From Dacryopinax spathularia (lineage: Eukaryota; Basidiomycota; Dacrymycetes; Dacrymycetales; Dacrymycetaceae), in NCBI GenBank assembly GCA_037974965.1, contig JBBPFI010000006.1:992001-1056000 (forward strand): a DNA stretch of 64,000 nt, read 5' to 3'. Under the pieces are notes generated by a model that made no database searches, had not been told where the DNA came from, and saw nothing but the letters and a program-made list of their open reading frames with translations. Below, piece by piece: positions 45,686 to 58,416 of the stretch. Position 1 is the stretch's first letter. Each line of letters starts with the position of its first letter. The translations under genes were made by a program, and so were the position numbers.

Positions 45686-46025
45686 GGTCGTCGTCGTTGT
45701 CAAGAAGGGCGAATAGACCACGCGACCACCAAGCTGCGTAGAACGCGGGGAGGTCCGACGAGATAGGAGCCCCTCTGGTTGACGCTGTGTTTTTCGGCGG
45801 TTCCGAGCTCGTGCGACGGGCGTCAGCAGTCTAATCAGCAGCAGGCGGGGAACCCGCCCGCCTCAGGGACTCAACCCGCCCGCCTGCCGCCTGCTTCGCT
45901 GCCTAACGACCGATCGGGTAATCGGCGCACACGTGGCCGGCTGATGGATGCGTCAAAAGAGGCGCGCAAAGGGTATCCAAGCACAAAGGCTCATCACGCG
46001 TCCTTGATTGACTCACAGCTCAGCT

Positions 46026-46635
46026 ATGCGCCTGGTAAGTGAGCTTGTAGGCGAAACAGGACTGGAACTGAAGGTGGATGTAGTTGAACCAGGAGGACGA
46101 GGCGGATGAATCGACCGAGGTCACATGGGGTGGGACTAACCAGAATCGAAAAGTAGCAGGCACGCGACTGAAATTTCTTTTGTTAGAGGATCAGCAGAGG
46201 ATCAACACGTTCTCTAAGCTGAACCAGCGGTTACAGGACATCGAAGAGCTCTTGCAGAAGAAGAAGGTAAGGAACCATACGTGCGGGTATATCCCCGTTC
46301 ACTAAGGTGTGCATTAGACAGAAAAGGAGTATCTCGACGATGTTGCAATGGAACTGGAGCTCGCGGATGAAGACGAACCGGTCATGTAAGGTGTTCGGTT
46401 CTGCAAGTAACGTAGAAACTGACCTCTGTACAGGTACAAGATAGGCGAAACATTCGTGCACATCAAGCTCGTACGAGCCCAAAAGCTCCTGGAAAAAGAG
46501 CAAAAGGCGATGGATGCCGAGATCTCCACTCTACAAAACCGGGTCGACGAATGCGAAACCGGGATGAAAGAGCTCAAGGTCGTCCTCTACGCAAAGTTTG
46601 GCAACGCGATCAATCTGGAAACGAATCCGCAATAA
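46026..46635 (+). CDS. PFD4: prefoldin subunit 4
   Basis: Five exons: the first is nine bases (ATG CGC CTG), then LNQEDEADESTEVTW, then EDQQRINTFSKLNQRLQDIE, then TEKEYLDDVAMELELADEDE, then YKIGETFVHIKLVRAQKLLE, finishing VVLYAKFGNAINLETNPQ. Two long helices joined by a beta hairpin (DEDEPVMYKIGETFVHI) are the beta-type prefoldin architecture, and EVTWEDQQRINTFSKLN is the subunit 4 signature. Prefoldin passes nascent actin and tubulin to CCT, whose zeta subunit is also in this window. The acceptor before TEKEY is ATTAG rather than the next CAG, which would break the frame. It converges with the muskelin gene, leaving 55 bp. Confidence 0.95.
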
Positions 46636-46690
46636 GAATTGTAACGAGTTATGTGTACAATGTCCCCGTCCTCCTTTTATACATGAGATG

Positions 46691-49555
46691 TCATAATTTG
46701 TCCAGCAAGTCGTCGTCTGGCTGTTTCATCGCAGGGTCGATGAACTCCAGCAGATCTTCGAACACCTTCATGCGCGCCTTGAAGATGTCTTCATCCACTC
46801 CCTCTGTGATTGTGTATACTGGGCGTGCCCGTAGTCGTGATATCGCGCCTACTCCAGTATCTCGATCTCCAATGTCCGGTAAACGGAGGATATCTTCGAC
46901 CAGTGCATGGTATTCAGCAGTTTCTTCGACAGAGCCCATATTCACGACCGGCGCCACATTGTCTCTCAGGAAGTTCAGTACGGTCTGAACGTCCGACGTC
47001 TCCCGGCATAACTCCTTGAACCTGCGTCAAGCAGATGAGTGTCACACTGTCAGTGTTGGATGACCGTCACGCACCGTTGCCGTCGTAGAAGAAACCCAGC
47101 GCGCCGAACGGCTTCATCCGCTGAAGGCCTGGGAGAGACGGATTGAGTGACTCGGTCCTAGGCAAAAAGAATCGGACAAGATACCTTTGAAGGGTCATGG
47201 ACCACAAAGAAGGCTCTGGCTGGCCAGCAACACTTCCAAAAAGAAAGTGTTGCTTAGTGTCGTTGTCATATACCACCTCGAACGTGCTCCGCTCCGGCAG
47301 GACTTCGGGTGCAAAAATCTGGTCGTCTTCCGCCGCCCATGGAGCAGGGACTTCGTAATGGTCCGTTTCCAGTTTTCGCCACGTCCCCGATGCCAATGTC
47401 GACCTCCAGCTGAAGCACAAAGGTGTAGAACCTCCCGAATCCACAAACCTGTATCACGGTCACCATGAGCCGCAAGGGAATGACGGTCGTCCGTACAATC
47501 GTATCTCTTTGCTCTCACGATCCCAGATGCTTCTCTGCCATCGTCCAGTACAAGCAGCGTCAGGAAGATCAATCAAGGGGACGGCATTACCCGAAGGCAG
47601 CCGGACTGCCCACATATCGCGGAGAGGCATCCCATCGCGCGTCCCACCTAGCATGTAGATGGTCTTGCTTGCGCTGTCAAACAACATGCTATGGTCTGAT
47701 TGGGTCTCAGCAAAAGGAACGGAAGGAAGCCCTGCGTAACGCACCTCTTCGACATAGCATGGGACCGCCTCGAACCTTGTCGTCGCTGGTGGAAGTCTCA
47801 TCAGTATGTTCCGATGAGTGGCTGTCTACTTACAAGACCATATGCCATGCCCGTGCCGCGATGTCATAACAGTACATGCTCGAGTATACCTTTGTACTTC
47901 TCTGGTCGAGAATCTTCTCACTGCCAAATACGTAGAGCCTTTGCGAGTCGCTATCCGCGATCATTCGGTGACCTTCGAGGCAGCCTGGTCCACCATCAGC
48001 CTGTCCCATTATTAGCAGAAGATAGCCATACGAGAAACGAGCTTACCGCTGTATTCTTGCTCAACCGCTCCCAGGTGTCCATTGCTTGCCCATTCAGTCT
48101 TAGCCGGTAAAAGTCGGAATCGGAATCCTCAGTGGGGAATCTCCTGGAGCTGCGGGTGTTGACAGCGACCTTGGAGTGGACAGAGCCGCCAAGGATAAAG
48201 ATGCTTTTGGTACGAGGGTCGAAGGCCATGGCATGCCCTGATCTTGCAGCCGGTCCTCCTTGTGCCTCCCCATCACCACTGAGCAAATGCCATCGACCGG
48301 CGGCTATGTCGTATGACCACAAATCAGCCAGCTCTCGACTTCCGTCACAGCCACCGAAAAGATAGATCTGGCTCGTGCACTCGCTCCCGACCAAGCACAT
48401 TGCATAGCCTGACCGAATAGAAGGCGCTTTCATCGCTTCGCCATCGAGGACAGGCTCAACTTTTCGCCAGCTCGCAAAAGGACTACCTCGGCTGAGATAC
48501 GAGGAGAAGCCATCCTTCTTGCCAATCTCTTCTAGCGTTGCTTCGGCGGCCATGTAGTCCATCCTGTCAACTACCTCTCCATAAAGCTGCGTGACAGCAA
48601 CGTCTTCTAGGTGTAGCCCCGTTGTGGTCTGTATAAGACGGCATGTCGAGTCGAGTCCACGTTGTCGCAAGAACTTCATCACCAGTCTCATGCCATCACG
48701 TTCCTTGGCCTACCAGCCGTTAGACGATATTCTCCTTAATGAGGAGTTTGGTCTCACATTTTGCAATGAAATGCACGTTTTGGTCAGGTATGCGGCGTCA
48801 TCGATGCCACCGATAACTACGTTCCAGATACTCGCGTTGTACTTGGGGAAATGAGCGCTACGTGATTGTTAGATTATATCACATCGAATCCAACAAGCAA
48901 CGGACGAAAGGGGTATTATCTTGATGAATTGAGATGGCTCTTGCTGCACAAGGTGAGAAATCAAGCCGTCCCGGTGCAACTGAACATACGATTATATCCC
49001 CTCGTTCGTCTCGAAAGGGCGAAACGAGAAGACTGAATGACTCTGCTGTATCATCATCGCCGAGTGCGCCTCGAACGGCCAGCTGCAAGCGATCTTCATT
49101 CGGCCCGATCCATACTTCGAAATCTCGTAGGTTACAAGGGTGCGCTGCGGAGGCGTTAATTTCTCTCTATCTCGTGAGAACGCGGAATGTACGTTTGTAG
49201 TGCTATTCAAATGATAAGCTCAGTCTGCTAGCAGTGAGGTGGCCGAGATGCTTACTTTCCGGAAGGTTATATCAGCTGGAAAACGTAAGTACGAAACAAA
49301 CCATGGAAGTGAATCATGAAGAAACCCACCTAATACACTTGGGTGCTTCAACTTCAATAGTATCCAGGCTTCTCCCACGCCCTTGATCTCCGTGCTCCAT
49401 CGGCTCGAGGAGTCATAGGGATTCCATTTCAAGATACGTTCCGGCCGGTATGGGCTAGAGTATGAACTGGCGCCAGCAATCGTGAAGTCAAGCTCGTGTA
49501 CCGTACCAGCCAGATTACGGTTCTCTCGATTAAAGGCAGCGTAATCGTACGGCAT
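46691..49555 (-). CDS. muskelin-like kelch protein
   Basis: ATG at 49555 (MPYDYAAFNRENRNLAGTVH). The N-terminal discoidin-like muskelin domain holds YRPERILKWNPYDSSSRWST, AWILLKLKHPSVL and ITFRK, then CNLRDFEVWIGPNEDRL. LisH/CTLH-like helices follow (RDGMRLVMKFLRQRGLDSTC, EATLEEIGKKDGFSSYL). Kelch repeats include SGYAMCLVGS, IYLFGGCDGSRELADLWSYD, RSGHAMAFDPRTKSIFILGG, and further blades toward the C-terminus, which ends MKQPDDDLLDKL. Animal muskelin is a substrate-receptor-like part of the CTLH (GID) ubiquitin ligase; the same role here is inference. About ten short introns. Confidence 0.9.
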
Positions 49556-50972
49556 CGAGTATGCCAGATGAAAAGGGAGATAGACAGAACCAGTTGCTGC
49601 CCGGCGTATGGCCAGCGTCCTGGAGTAATAATTCCGACTTGCGCCGCGCTTAGACTACGGTGTTGGAGGAAGGCCGACGCGTACAAGACAACAAGCGCTC
49701 ATCGCGCGAGTCTGCCCGTTTGCTTCCGTTTAAATTCCCCGGTCGGAATTCGGAGTTTTCGATGGAACGAAGGAAAAAGCGGTTCTTCCGCCGCGACATT
49801 TGAGAGGTCCGTTCGTTTGCCAGTACTCGGAGCTTCGACAACCCCGCTTGGGCAGCGACATTGAACTGGATGTCTGCCTATGATGCGCATATACAAGACG
49901 AATGCTTTCAGCTACGTGGGGACACGCGGACGCGCTCCGGTCTGTTCGCAACCGACAAGAGGTGTTCCGTATTCAGGGGCTGTTATGGGAGAATAGCTGT
50001 GTTCGATGGGAGCGGACCATAACGGTCGTTCCGTGCGATGAGGACTTGGTCTTGTCTCCATTTGGTAAAACTTGCTCCCTGAGGAGGAACATTCGGGAAG
50101 TTACAATCTAGATGCGAAAGGAAACCCCAAGAATCGAGATACGTTTCCCCTTGCTGGAATTTCGATTCTTGATGGGGGTGTTTGAATGAGTCCAGAAGAT
50201 CGATCTTTCCCATCGTCAAATCCGTCTTATGTAGGTTGCGAGTTTGGCGTCCGGTCATTCTGCTTTCGACCTGCTCGTAGGGTCAACAGGATTATTCCCG
50301 CGAGTGGCTGTTTCATGGCACATGTGCTAGTTTAGAGTATCAGTGTATGGGTCCACTATGTCCGCGCGAGATTTCATTCATCTGCTTACCAATCCACCAT
50401 TGATCAATCGTATTGCACCCACAACCATGCAACCGACAAGCCATACTCCATGTTTTCGCTCAATTTGAACTTGCGCAAGTCGATCGAAGCGTTGCGTGGA
50501 CAAGATGACGCATGAACGCACTTCAGTCGGCTACTTGCAAGCTCTGTTGCGTTGTCCTTTTGTAGATCGTCCACCTACCAAAACAGCTCAGTCCGACTCC
50601 AGTGCGTTGGAACGGAAACAACGATCTTCGAGAATCTGTGTTGAGCAAGATTTGTATAGGGTCTGCGGGAAGGCATGAGAACATACGCGTACCAACGCGC
50701 CTCTCGATATCGCACAGGGAGCCACACAGATCAGCGGCACCGCCCCGAGGCGCGGCCATCTGTGCTTCTTCCCCGATGCTGCCCTTTTCGCCGCCCGCCC
50801 AGCACTTCTTTTCACGCATAAGGCAACGGCACAATAGAAGCAAGCCGAAGAAGATGGATGGTCTCCAGAAGAATAGAGAGCATTTCGCCCTGGTCGGTAA
50901 ACAGTCTTACACCCTGGGGCGGCTCTCCCGCTCTGCTCTCAGCCAACCCAACCATACCCCTCCTCCAAGTCG
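49556..50972. other. 1.4-kb divergent intergenic region, no gene seen
   Basis: Shared upstream region of the muskelin gene and the subtilase. ORFs of about 100 codons overlap on both strands without motifs or plausible splicing. Confidence 0.45.
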
Positions 50973-53900
50973 ATGCACCTTGGAAACGCGATGAGCGTTC
51001 AGGGTATCCTCTGCTTGCTTGGGCTATCGCTGGTAGCGGCTGCTCTGAATGTCGTGCCGAATGCTTGGTTCGTCGAATTCGACTCCGCATCAGACCTTGC
51101 GCGTCGCGCCTCGGTACATATTTGGTATGCCTCAACTGGGGATCAGCTAACGTTCAGCCATAGCCGCATGCTGCATTCTATGCTGAGCTGGAGGCTTCTG
51201 GCATTCGTCACTCGGTCAGGCACGAGTATGATGTACCTGGGCTCTTCCTTGGAGCGGCTTTGAACGTGCATGTGAGTTGGTTCTTCCGTTTCTTTCACGC
51301 CGCTCTGATGTCAGGACAGGATGTTCGAAGCTACGCAGCAATATCAGCCATCAACGGAGTGAAGGCGGTCAAGCCAGTTCATCTTATGCCTCGTCCTGCG
51401 CCCATTAGTGTCCTTCCATGGGGTGATCTGGAATCTCGCGGCGTGCTCCGGAGAGACGGAGTGCACGCCCGGTCTTACCCACCCTACTTGCCTGATACCG
51501 AAAGCACGCACGTCATGACTGGGGTGGACAAGCTGCATGCGGAGGGGTTTTCAGGGAAGGGTATCAAGATCGGAATTATCGACACAGGCACTGATTGTAT
51601 GTGCGCACTCTGCTCCTCCTTTTCTTCGTGTGTGAACGATCAGATGCTGATGCAAGGCAGATACCAATCCATGGCTTGGGGGATGCTTCGGACCTGGTTG
51701 TAAGATAGCTCTTGGTTGGGACTTCGTGGGAGACGCATACAACGTAAGCGCTATACTATTCCGAAGGAGTTATCACCTCTGATATCCAGAGAGGGTACCA
51801 ACGTCCCGATGCCCGACCCAGATCCTTTGGACCAATGTTTGGGTAAGTACCCTAGCTGACAGCCTCCGAGGGAGTGAAGCTCATCAAAGCCAAAGGTCAT
51901 GGAACCCACGTCGCCGGCATCATCGGTGCCAACCCTGGAAACCCGTACAACATTTCCGGGGTTGCGTATGATGCTACTCTCGCCTCATAGTAAGCATGAT
52001 CGAACTAGGAGTATGGCGGATCCTGACTTGAGATGAGCCGTATTTTCGGCTGCGCAGGGGAAGCAGGGGAAGATGTCATTGTCAATGCAATGTTGACCGC
52101 TTACAAGGATGGTTGTGACGTGATCAACCTCTCTCTGGGAGGCGTTCAGGGCTGGAGTTCGGCTTACGCCGGCGTCATCGCGAGCCGGCTAGCAGATCTG
52201 GGAATGGTTGTGGTTATGTCTGCTGGAAACGATGGGCAGTACGGTGCTTGGTACGCTAGCGATCCTGCAGACGGTGCGAACGTCATTGCTGTTGCAAGTG
52301 TGGACAAGTCAGTTTGATTGATTTCCCATGCCACACACGATAGCTCACATGATTATCCAAGCGTCGTCTATCCGTTGCAGAACTTCACTCTATCCGACGG
52401 ATATGGGCCGATCGTAAGGTTTCGGCAATGCGATGATCATCTCTTCTGACCTTTGTGGCAGCCTTATTACCAAGCTGTGCCTTACAGCATTGATGGACCG
52501 ATACCTTTCTATGTCACGTCCTTCAACACGACTAACACCACGGATGCATGCAATCCATTTCCGGACGACACCCCTGACCTTTCCGGCTATGTAACGCTTA
52601 TGCGCCGTGGTACCTGTGCTTTCGTACGTTGTCCATTTCTCTTAGCCCACTGGTTCTGATCCCAAACCATAGCTCACCAAAGCCGCCAATGCAGAGGCGA
52701 AAGGAGCCAAATGGATCTTGATTTACGATAAGTTCGTTGTTCTGGCCCTACTATGTTCAGTTCTGCTCACCGTATCCAGTGTCAACGAAAGTAGCCTTGC
52801 ATCCATCAGCGAGAACAATCGCACGCTTTCGCTCATTTCTCAGGCGGACGGGCTGCACGTAAGTCGCACCAGTACGTCCGCGGTGAATCAGCGTGCTCAA
52901 ACGCATTCAGATCGTGAATGCCATCGCCAACGGAGTCAACTTGACAGGCAAGCCGGTGAATCTAGTGTCCAGTTGTAACACTCCTGACAATGTTGTCAGC
53001 GACATTCCCTCAGAATACGCTGGTGAACTTGCAGAACCCCACCACAGGCGGTTTGATCTCCTCGTATAGCAGTATTGGTCCAACCTACGACATGTTCTTC
53101 AAGCCAGCTGTGGCCGCTCCTGGAGGCAGTGAGTATTATCTGTGCGGGGCTCCCGTTTTGATCTCAGTCTTTATCGCAGATATTATTTCAACATTCCCGG
53201 TACCATTCGGATCGTTCGCTACCATATCTGGTACTTCCATGTCCTCGCCATTCATTGCGGGAAGCGTCGGTCTCCTGCTGCAAGCTAAGGGAAAGTCATC
53301 CTCCCTGGCGTTGCGCATGCGTGAGCTGTTGGAGACGACCAGCAGAGTTCTTCCTGCTAGTTACAATGATACCTCCCTCCTGCAAACGGCAGCGCAGCAA
53401 GGCGCAGGCTTGGCCAACATCTACAATGCGGTCCACTACACCACTGTCGTGACGCCGGCTGAACTGCTTTTGAATGACACCGCGACCTTCCGAGGAGTCC
53501 AATCGATCAGTGTGTCCAACACGGGTCCGCACACACAGATCTACCAAATTTCGCACCTCGCAGCAGGCACGGTGCTCACGTACAACAATGTAATGCATCA
53601 CTCGCTCGTGACAGAATGCGGTGCTGACATTCCGCAGTCTGTCGCCATCAACAGCCCCCTTCCGTTTGTCGAGGCACCGGCAATCGTTCATATTTCGCCT
53701 ACTCACTTCACTCTGAAGCCTGGTCAATCTACCAACGTGACCCTCAAGTTTACGGAGCCATCCAATGTGGATCCGAGCACATACCCAGTGTATTCCGGTT
53801 ACATCGTGGTGAAAAGCGATACTGGAGAGACCCTACACAGCTCCTATTTGGGTGTCGCGGGCTCCTTGGCTTCTGCCAAAATTATCGATGATACTGATGC

Positions 53901-54517
53901 TTACTGGGGTATGTCCCTCAGAAAGGAGCAGAACCTTTCAGTCTGACCTGAGATACAGGTCCTGGCAATACGTTCCCGCTGCTCACCGACGCCGCTGGTT
54001 ACAACATCAACTACACTGACCCAAGCGCGGAGTATTTCGTGATGACACCGGTTGATCAGCCTACTCTGAACTTCCGGTGCGTCCCCGATGAGACCGCTGA
54101 CGCGGTGTCTGCTTACTACTGCTGCATACAGCTTCCTTTTTGGCACCGCCCTAGCGTATGTGGATCTTGTCTCTGCCTCTCTTAATCTGGGGAAACGCGA
54201 AGCCAACGTCTTTCGCGGACTGCCCCTGCTGGGCAACATCCTTGAACTCGATTACGCGCCCAGGATGTCATCAGCCACAGATGGTATGCAGCTTTACTGT
54301 CCGCATTTCTACGCTTATCTGTTCACTAGCTGCCGACAACGGCTACTATCCATTTCAATGGAACGGGACATGTGCCAACGGGAGTTATGCCGCGAACGGA
54401 CAGTATAAGATGCTGCTACGCGCACTGAGGGTACTGGGCGATCCTTCCAATGACGCCGACTGGGAGGCGTGGCTGTCGCCCAGCTTCGGAGTGAACATTA
54501 CCGCCGGTGCTATGTGA
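50973..54517 (+). CDS. secreted subtilisin-like serine protease (S8) with PA domain
   Basis: ATG at 50973 (or 50991) precedes a signal peptide, SVQGILCLLGLSLVAAALN. The propeptide (WFVEFDSASDLARRAS...) is followed by the catalytic Asp in KIGIIDTGTD, His in KGHGTHVAGIIG, the oxyanion Asn region MVVVMSAGNDG, and Ser in ISGTSMSSPFIAG, all intact. A protease-associated insert (YVTLMRRGTCAF...AEAKGAKWILIYD) lies between His and Ser, and an Fn3-like C-terminal part (FTLKPGQSTNVTLKF) follows. It ends SPSFGVNITAGAM. This is the layout of fungal minor extracellular protease Vpr-like enzymes, probably nutritional. About fifteen introns make it the most fragmented gene here. Confidence 0.92.
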
Positions 54518-54692
54518 TAGTATCATCTGCAGAGCTCGATAGAGAGCGGGACCGGGGGTTGTCTAATGAGTGATTATCATCCGCCGGAGAGCATCCAGAG
54601 TATTATATCCATCATTAGATTGGCCGAGCAGCCCCACATCTACAGCCAGTTCATGTGCAAATACAACGGCACAGCCAGAAAATACATCAGAG

Positions 54693-56355
54693 TTAGTGCA
54701 GAGGTCGTACCCATTCAAATTGCCAACCTTCCGGCTTCATGAAGGAGCGGACCTGGCCGTCGGGTGTGAGGGCCGCCACAACTTTGTTCTTCCCGCGGTG
54801 CTCGAAATTCACAAGCGGGAGGAAATACTTGGAGTGCGGGCCAAGCACCACACGACCCTGCCTCTCTTCCAAGGCTTGTAACATCTCTGGAGGAAATTCC
54901 GAAGGAAGGGTGATCTCGTACCGATTATCCCACAGAATCGGTTGCGCGGGTCGGCCTTTCGTGACGGCTTCCAAAATGTGTTTGGAAAGATGGTAAAACA
55001 TCAGTCCTGCTTGCCCTCGGCTCGGTGGCTCTCGCATCGCCATCCAGGGGGTCTGATTCCCGGAGCTTATTCGTTCGTGGGGCGTCCAAAGTACCCCTCC
55101 GCCTGCGCTGAATGGTGCAGCATGGTACTGATTGTCAACCGGAGAAGGCTTTCGTCCCCACAACATGGTGGAGATGCGTTCAAGGCTGTCGGTGCGTCGC
55201 CTTGCCTCTGCAGACAGATCACCCCATGGCCTGGGTGACACATACCGCAGAATACGTAAAATCACTCCAAACGCTATATGTTCGGAAGGCGGAGGTTTTG
55301 TCGTGTCCACTATCACCATCGGCGCCCCAGGATCAATCTTCGTAGCCGCTGACAGGTACTCCTTGACTAGACAAGTGGAGTCAGAAGCCGCGCGCAAGTG
55401 GTCCTGGGCATGAGCTTACCTGCAGCCTCATATTCCTCGTAAACTTTCAGCATGTGTTCAGCAAGCTCACTGACGCTGGCACTGGGCGGCAGGCTGTCAA
55501 GCACCCCTGCTAGTTCCCGACGAACGTCTTCCTCCATGTCGAACCGCTTGAGTCTCTCGCTCCAAGGGGATAAGTCACCTTCCGCTCGAAGTTCGGTAAG
55601 CTTCGCTCGTATGGCGTTTCGCCGAGTGAGCTCCGGATTAGAGTTTGATGGGTCCTCCATCCAAGGGAGGTTCGCTGCCACGCAGGTCGCTTTTAGTCGT
55701 TCCTGGGAATACCCGTCAACCAGGGCTTCAACGCCACTTTTCGAATACTCACTTTGGAAAATGTGAGGAGAGGCCGACACATCCACATATGCATCCCTGG
55801 CACCCCGAATTGCAGGTATCTCGAGTAGCCTCCCATGCCAAATCTTCTGAGCTTGCGCATACCCAACATCCCAACCAGCTTGCTCCCCCTCTCGCCTCGA
55901 TAAATCGCAGTTTCCAGCTGATCGTCTGCGTGGTGGGCGGTGAGCATAGCACTCGAGCCGCTTTCTCGCATAATCTGGTAAAACGCCCAATAGCGTGCCT
56001 GTCGGGCCCGCAACTCCAGGGTGCTGTGATCCTGGGGTCTATCTGGCCACGCATGAGTTCCCCAAGGGATTTTCATGACTTGATGGGCTACGCCAATGTC
56101 GCGACAGAAAGCTCCTACGGCGGCAGCCTCTGCATGGCTTTGGGGCCGCAGGTCATGGTCGATGGTTACTCCGAGTATTTGAGGTTCCGTGATTCTTGCT
56201 TGCTGGTATAATTCGCGTAGGAGCCATAGCATGCCGAGAGAGTCGCAACCTCCAGAGACGGCGACGACGATCCGCTTTCCCCAGCCATTCGGTGGTCGAC
56301 AGGCTGTGAGAGCACGTCCAAATTCTGCTACGGTAATTGGCAGCACATTGGACAT
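54693..56355 (-). CDS. tilS: tRNA(Ile)-lysidine synthetase (TilS-like, PP-loop ATPase)
   Basis: ATG at 56355 (MSNVLPITVAEFGRALTAC). The PP-loop VVAVSGGCDSLGMLWLL is at about residues 30-45. LGVTIDHDLRPQSHAEAAAV, QARYWAFYQIM and AMLTAHHADDQLETAIYR are TilS-type motifs, as is CRPLLTFSK. A 50-nt intron joins K|ERLKATCVAANLPW, MEDPSNSNPELTRRNAIR. The long C-terminal half (ending WQFEWVRPLH) is poorly conserved. TilS converts the wobble C of a CAU-anticodon tRNA-Ile to lysidine so it reads AUA. In a fungus the substrate should be a mitochondrial tRNA. No strong presequence is visible at this start. Confidence 0.9.
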
Positions 56356-56592
56356 GAATGAGGAGCGTGTCGCTGCTCGTGCAAAGAGGAGGGGTCGCGG
56401 TTGTCGTCGACTTATTAGCGCCGAACCGAATGGGCGTCGAAATAGGCGATGGTGGGAATGGTTCGCGTGTGCGTTTTAGGTGCAACCCTCAGTGGCGCGC
56501 GGTGCTGTAAGAACTGTCCAATCCTCCACTTTACCACCACCGCTCTCTCCTGTTCGTTCGCAACCTGAGGAGAAGAACTCGCCCGGTTGTGC

Positions 56593-58178
56593 ATGTCTCA
56601 GCAATCCGCCGCTGCAAAACCATCGCTTCAGGGCGTAAGGATCAAAGCTAGGAAAGGTGCTACAAAAGCGCAAGCAAAGCACGAGCCTACGGGTGAGTGA
56701 TGGATGCGGGTCGTGTGATCGCATACAGCTTGCTGACGAGCTATCCCACCAGTCTTCCGCGACCAGCTGTATAAACAACTGGAGACAGTCACTCCTGGCG
56801 ATTTTGAACAATACACTGCAAAGCTCGTCACCGCTGGAGCATCTCTTGAGTACCTGAAGTATGCCGACACCCTCTTCGAGATCCTCATCCTTGGCCGGCT
56901 CCTGCAGCCGGGAGGTACCTTTGTCGAAGATGGGGCACCGCCGTCTCCTTTCGCCATTTTCAATGCCAAGGAGCCCGTAGAGGTGGAAGATGTGAAGAAC
57001 TATACCGAAGTGTTGAACAAACTCATCCGCAGGTGCGCATATATGCGGCTTCGGTTCAGGATCTCTCGCTGATGTATACTTCAGGTACAAGTACCTCCAA
57101 AGGCCGCTGGAGGAGTCATCTCTTCCCTCTCTGCTACAATATATCAACAGATGGGAACCGGCTCAGCGCGAGAAGTTGGCCATCGCTTGTGGATTGCTCA
57201 TGGCCCAAGGCCTTGCGAACGCCACCGGCCTTCAAAGCCTGTCCAAGGAGCACCTCCTCAAAGAGGGTACGTCAGTACCATAAGTTATGTCTTTAGCCTA
57301 CTCATATGAAACCTAGATCTGGCGCTCACTTTCGTCACGACGGTTTTCAAAACCTACCTTCGCGAGCAGTCGCTCGACCATCTCCTCACAACCCTCAAGC
57401 GTGGGGGCATTCGAGACATCGTAGTCTTCTTCCCCAACAATAAGCGCAGCGCTGCTGCTGTGGAGACCCACTTCAAGTCAAACGGCCTGCCGCAACTGGC
57501 CGAATGGTACTCAAAGAGGCAGACCGCGGCTGCAAAGGAGAATATCACCCAAGGGCTGAAGGAAATGCTTGAGAATGAGGAGCCCCCGGCAGAGGCGGGT
57601 TGGGTTCACGCGAGTTAAAAATTGCGCCGCTAACGTATGATTGCAGATTGTGAAGTTCCTGAAGAGAGCTCAAACCGAATCCACCATGCCGGAGGCAGAC
57701 TTCTTGCAGATCGTTTGGCAATGTTTGATGTCGTCGATCGACTGGAGCGCGAAAGCAGAACAAATCGACGCCTCGGTCACGAAGGAGGTCGCTGTATGTC
57801 TGCTTGTTTCCAGAAGAACGACATGCTCTGACACAGTGTCAATGTAGAATTTCGCCCCTATCCTTGAGCCCTTCTGCTCGAGCCCGAAGACGGAGGTCGC
57901 CTTGATTAACACCGTTCAAGTGTATTGTTACGATGATCCCAGATTCATGAAATCTTTCCCTCAGATTCTGAAGGTATGCACATATGTGGATCACATGCAG
58001 CGCGCGGTACTCATGGTTTTCATAGGTGTTGTACAACAAGGATTGTGTATCCGATCAGGCTGTCATATATTGGCATCAGAAGGGCTCCAAGCCCCAAGGA
58101 AGGCAGCACTTCTTGAAGGCGACGGAGGCGCTTGTGAAATTCCTCGAAGACCAGGAGAGCGACGAGGAAGATGAGTAA
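56593..58178 (+). CDS. eIF5-mimic protein (BZW family, W2 domain)
   Basis: Starts MSQQSAAAKPSLQGVRIKAR, then TVFRDQLYKQLETVTPGDFE, EYLKYADTLFEILILGRLLQ and PGGTFVEDG. The C-terminal W2/MIF4G-like HEAT domain holds IVKFLKRAQTESTMPEADFL, IVWQCLMSSIDWSAKAEQID and FPQILKVLYNKDCVSDQAVI, with an acidic tail FLEDQESDEEDE (aromatic/acidic box). These proteins bind eIF2 and eIF3 in competition with eIF5 and tune start-codon selection. The family is patchy in fungi. GCATATATGC lies at 57037-57046, directly after the GTGC donor of one intron. It is divergent from TilS (237 bp between starts). Confidence 0.92.
57037..57046. repeat. intronic palindrome GCATATATGC (W2 gene)
   Basis: An exact copy only three bases inside the intron (CAG|GTGCGCATATATGCGG). 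Confidence 0.6.
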
Positions 58179-58416
58179 ATCCTGTCCCGTCCCCATACAT
58201 ATACACGCTGCGACCGTTGTGTGCTACGTTAGTCGGCACGGAATGAAGTGTCGAGTATTCGAATTCCATTGTGTTCTGCTATATCCAGCGTATTATACAC
58301 GACTGATCAACTGGAGGTACACCAAAAGCATACATAAGAGAAACCAAGCAGAAGCGGAAAGATGAGAACCGTATTTATCCTCAAGAAGACGGGGAAGATT
58401 ATTGGTACTTCTGCAA

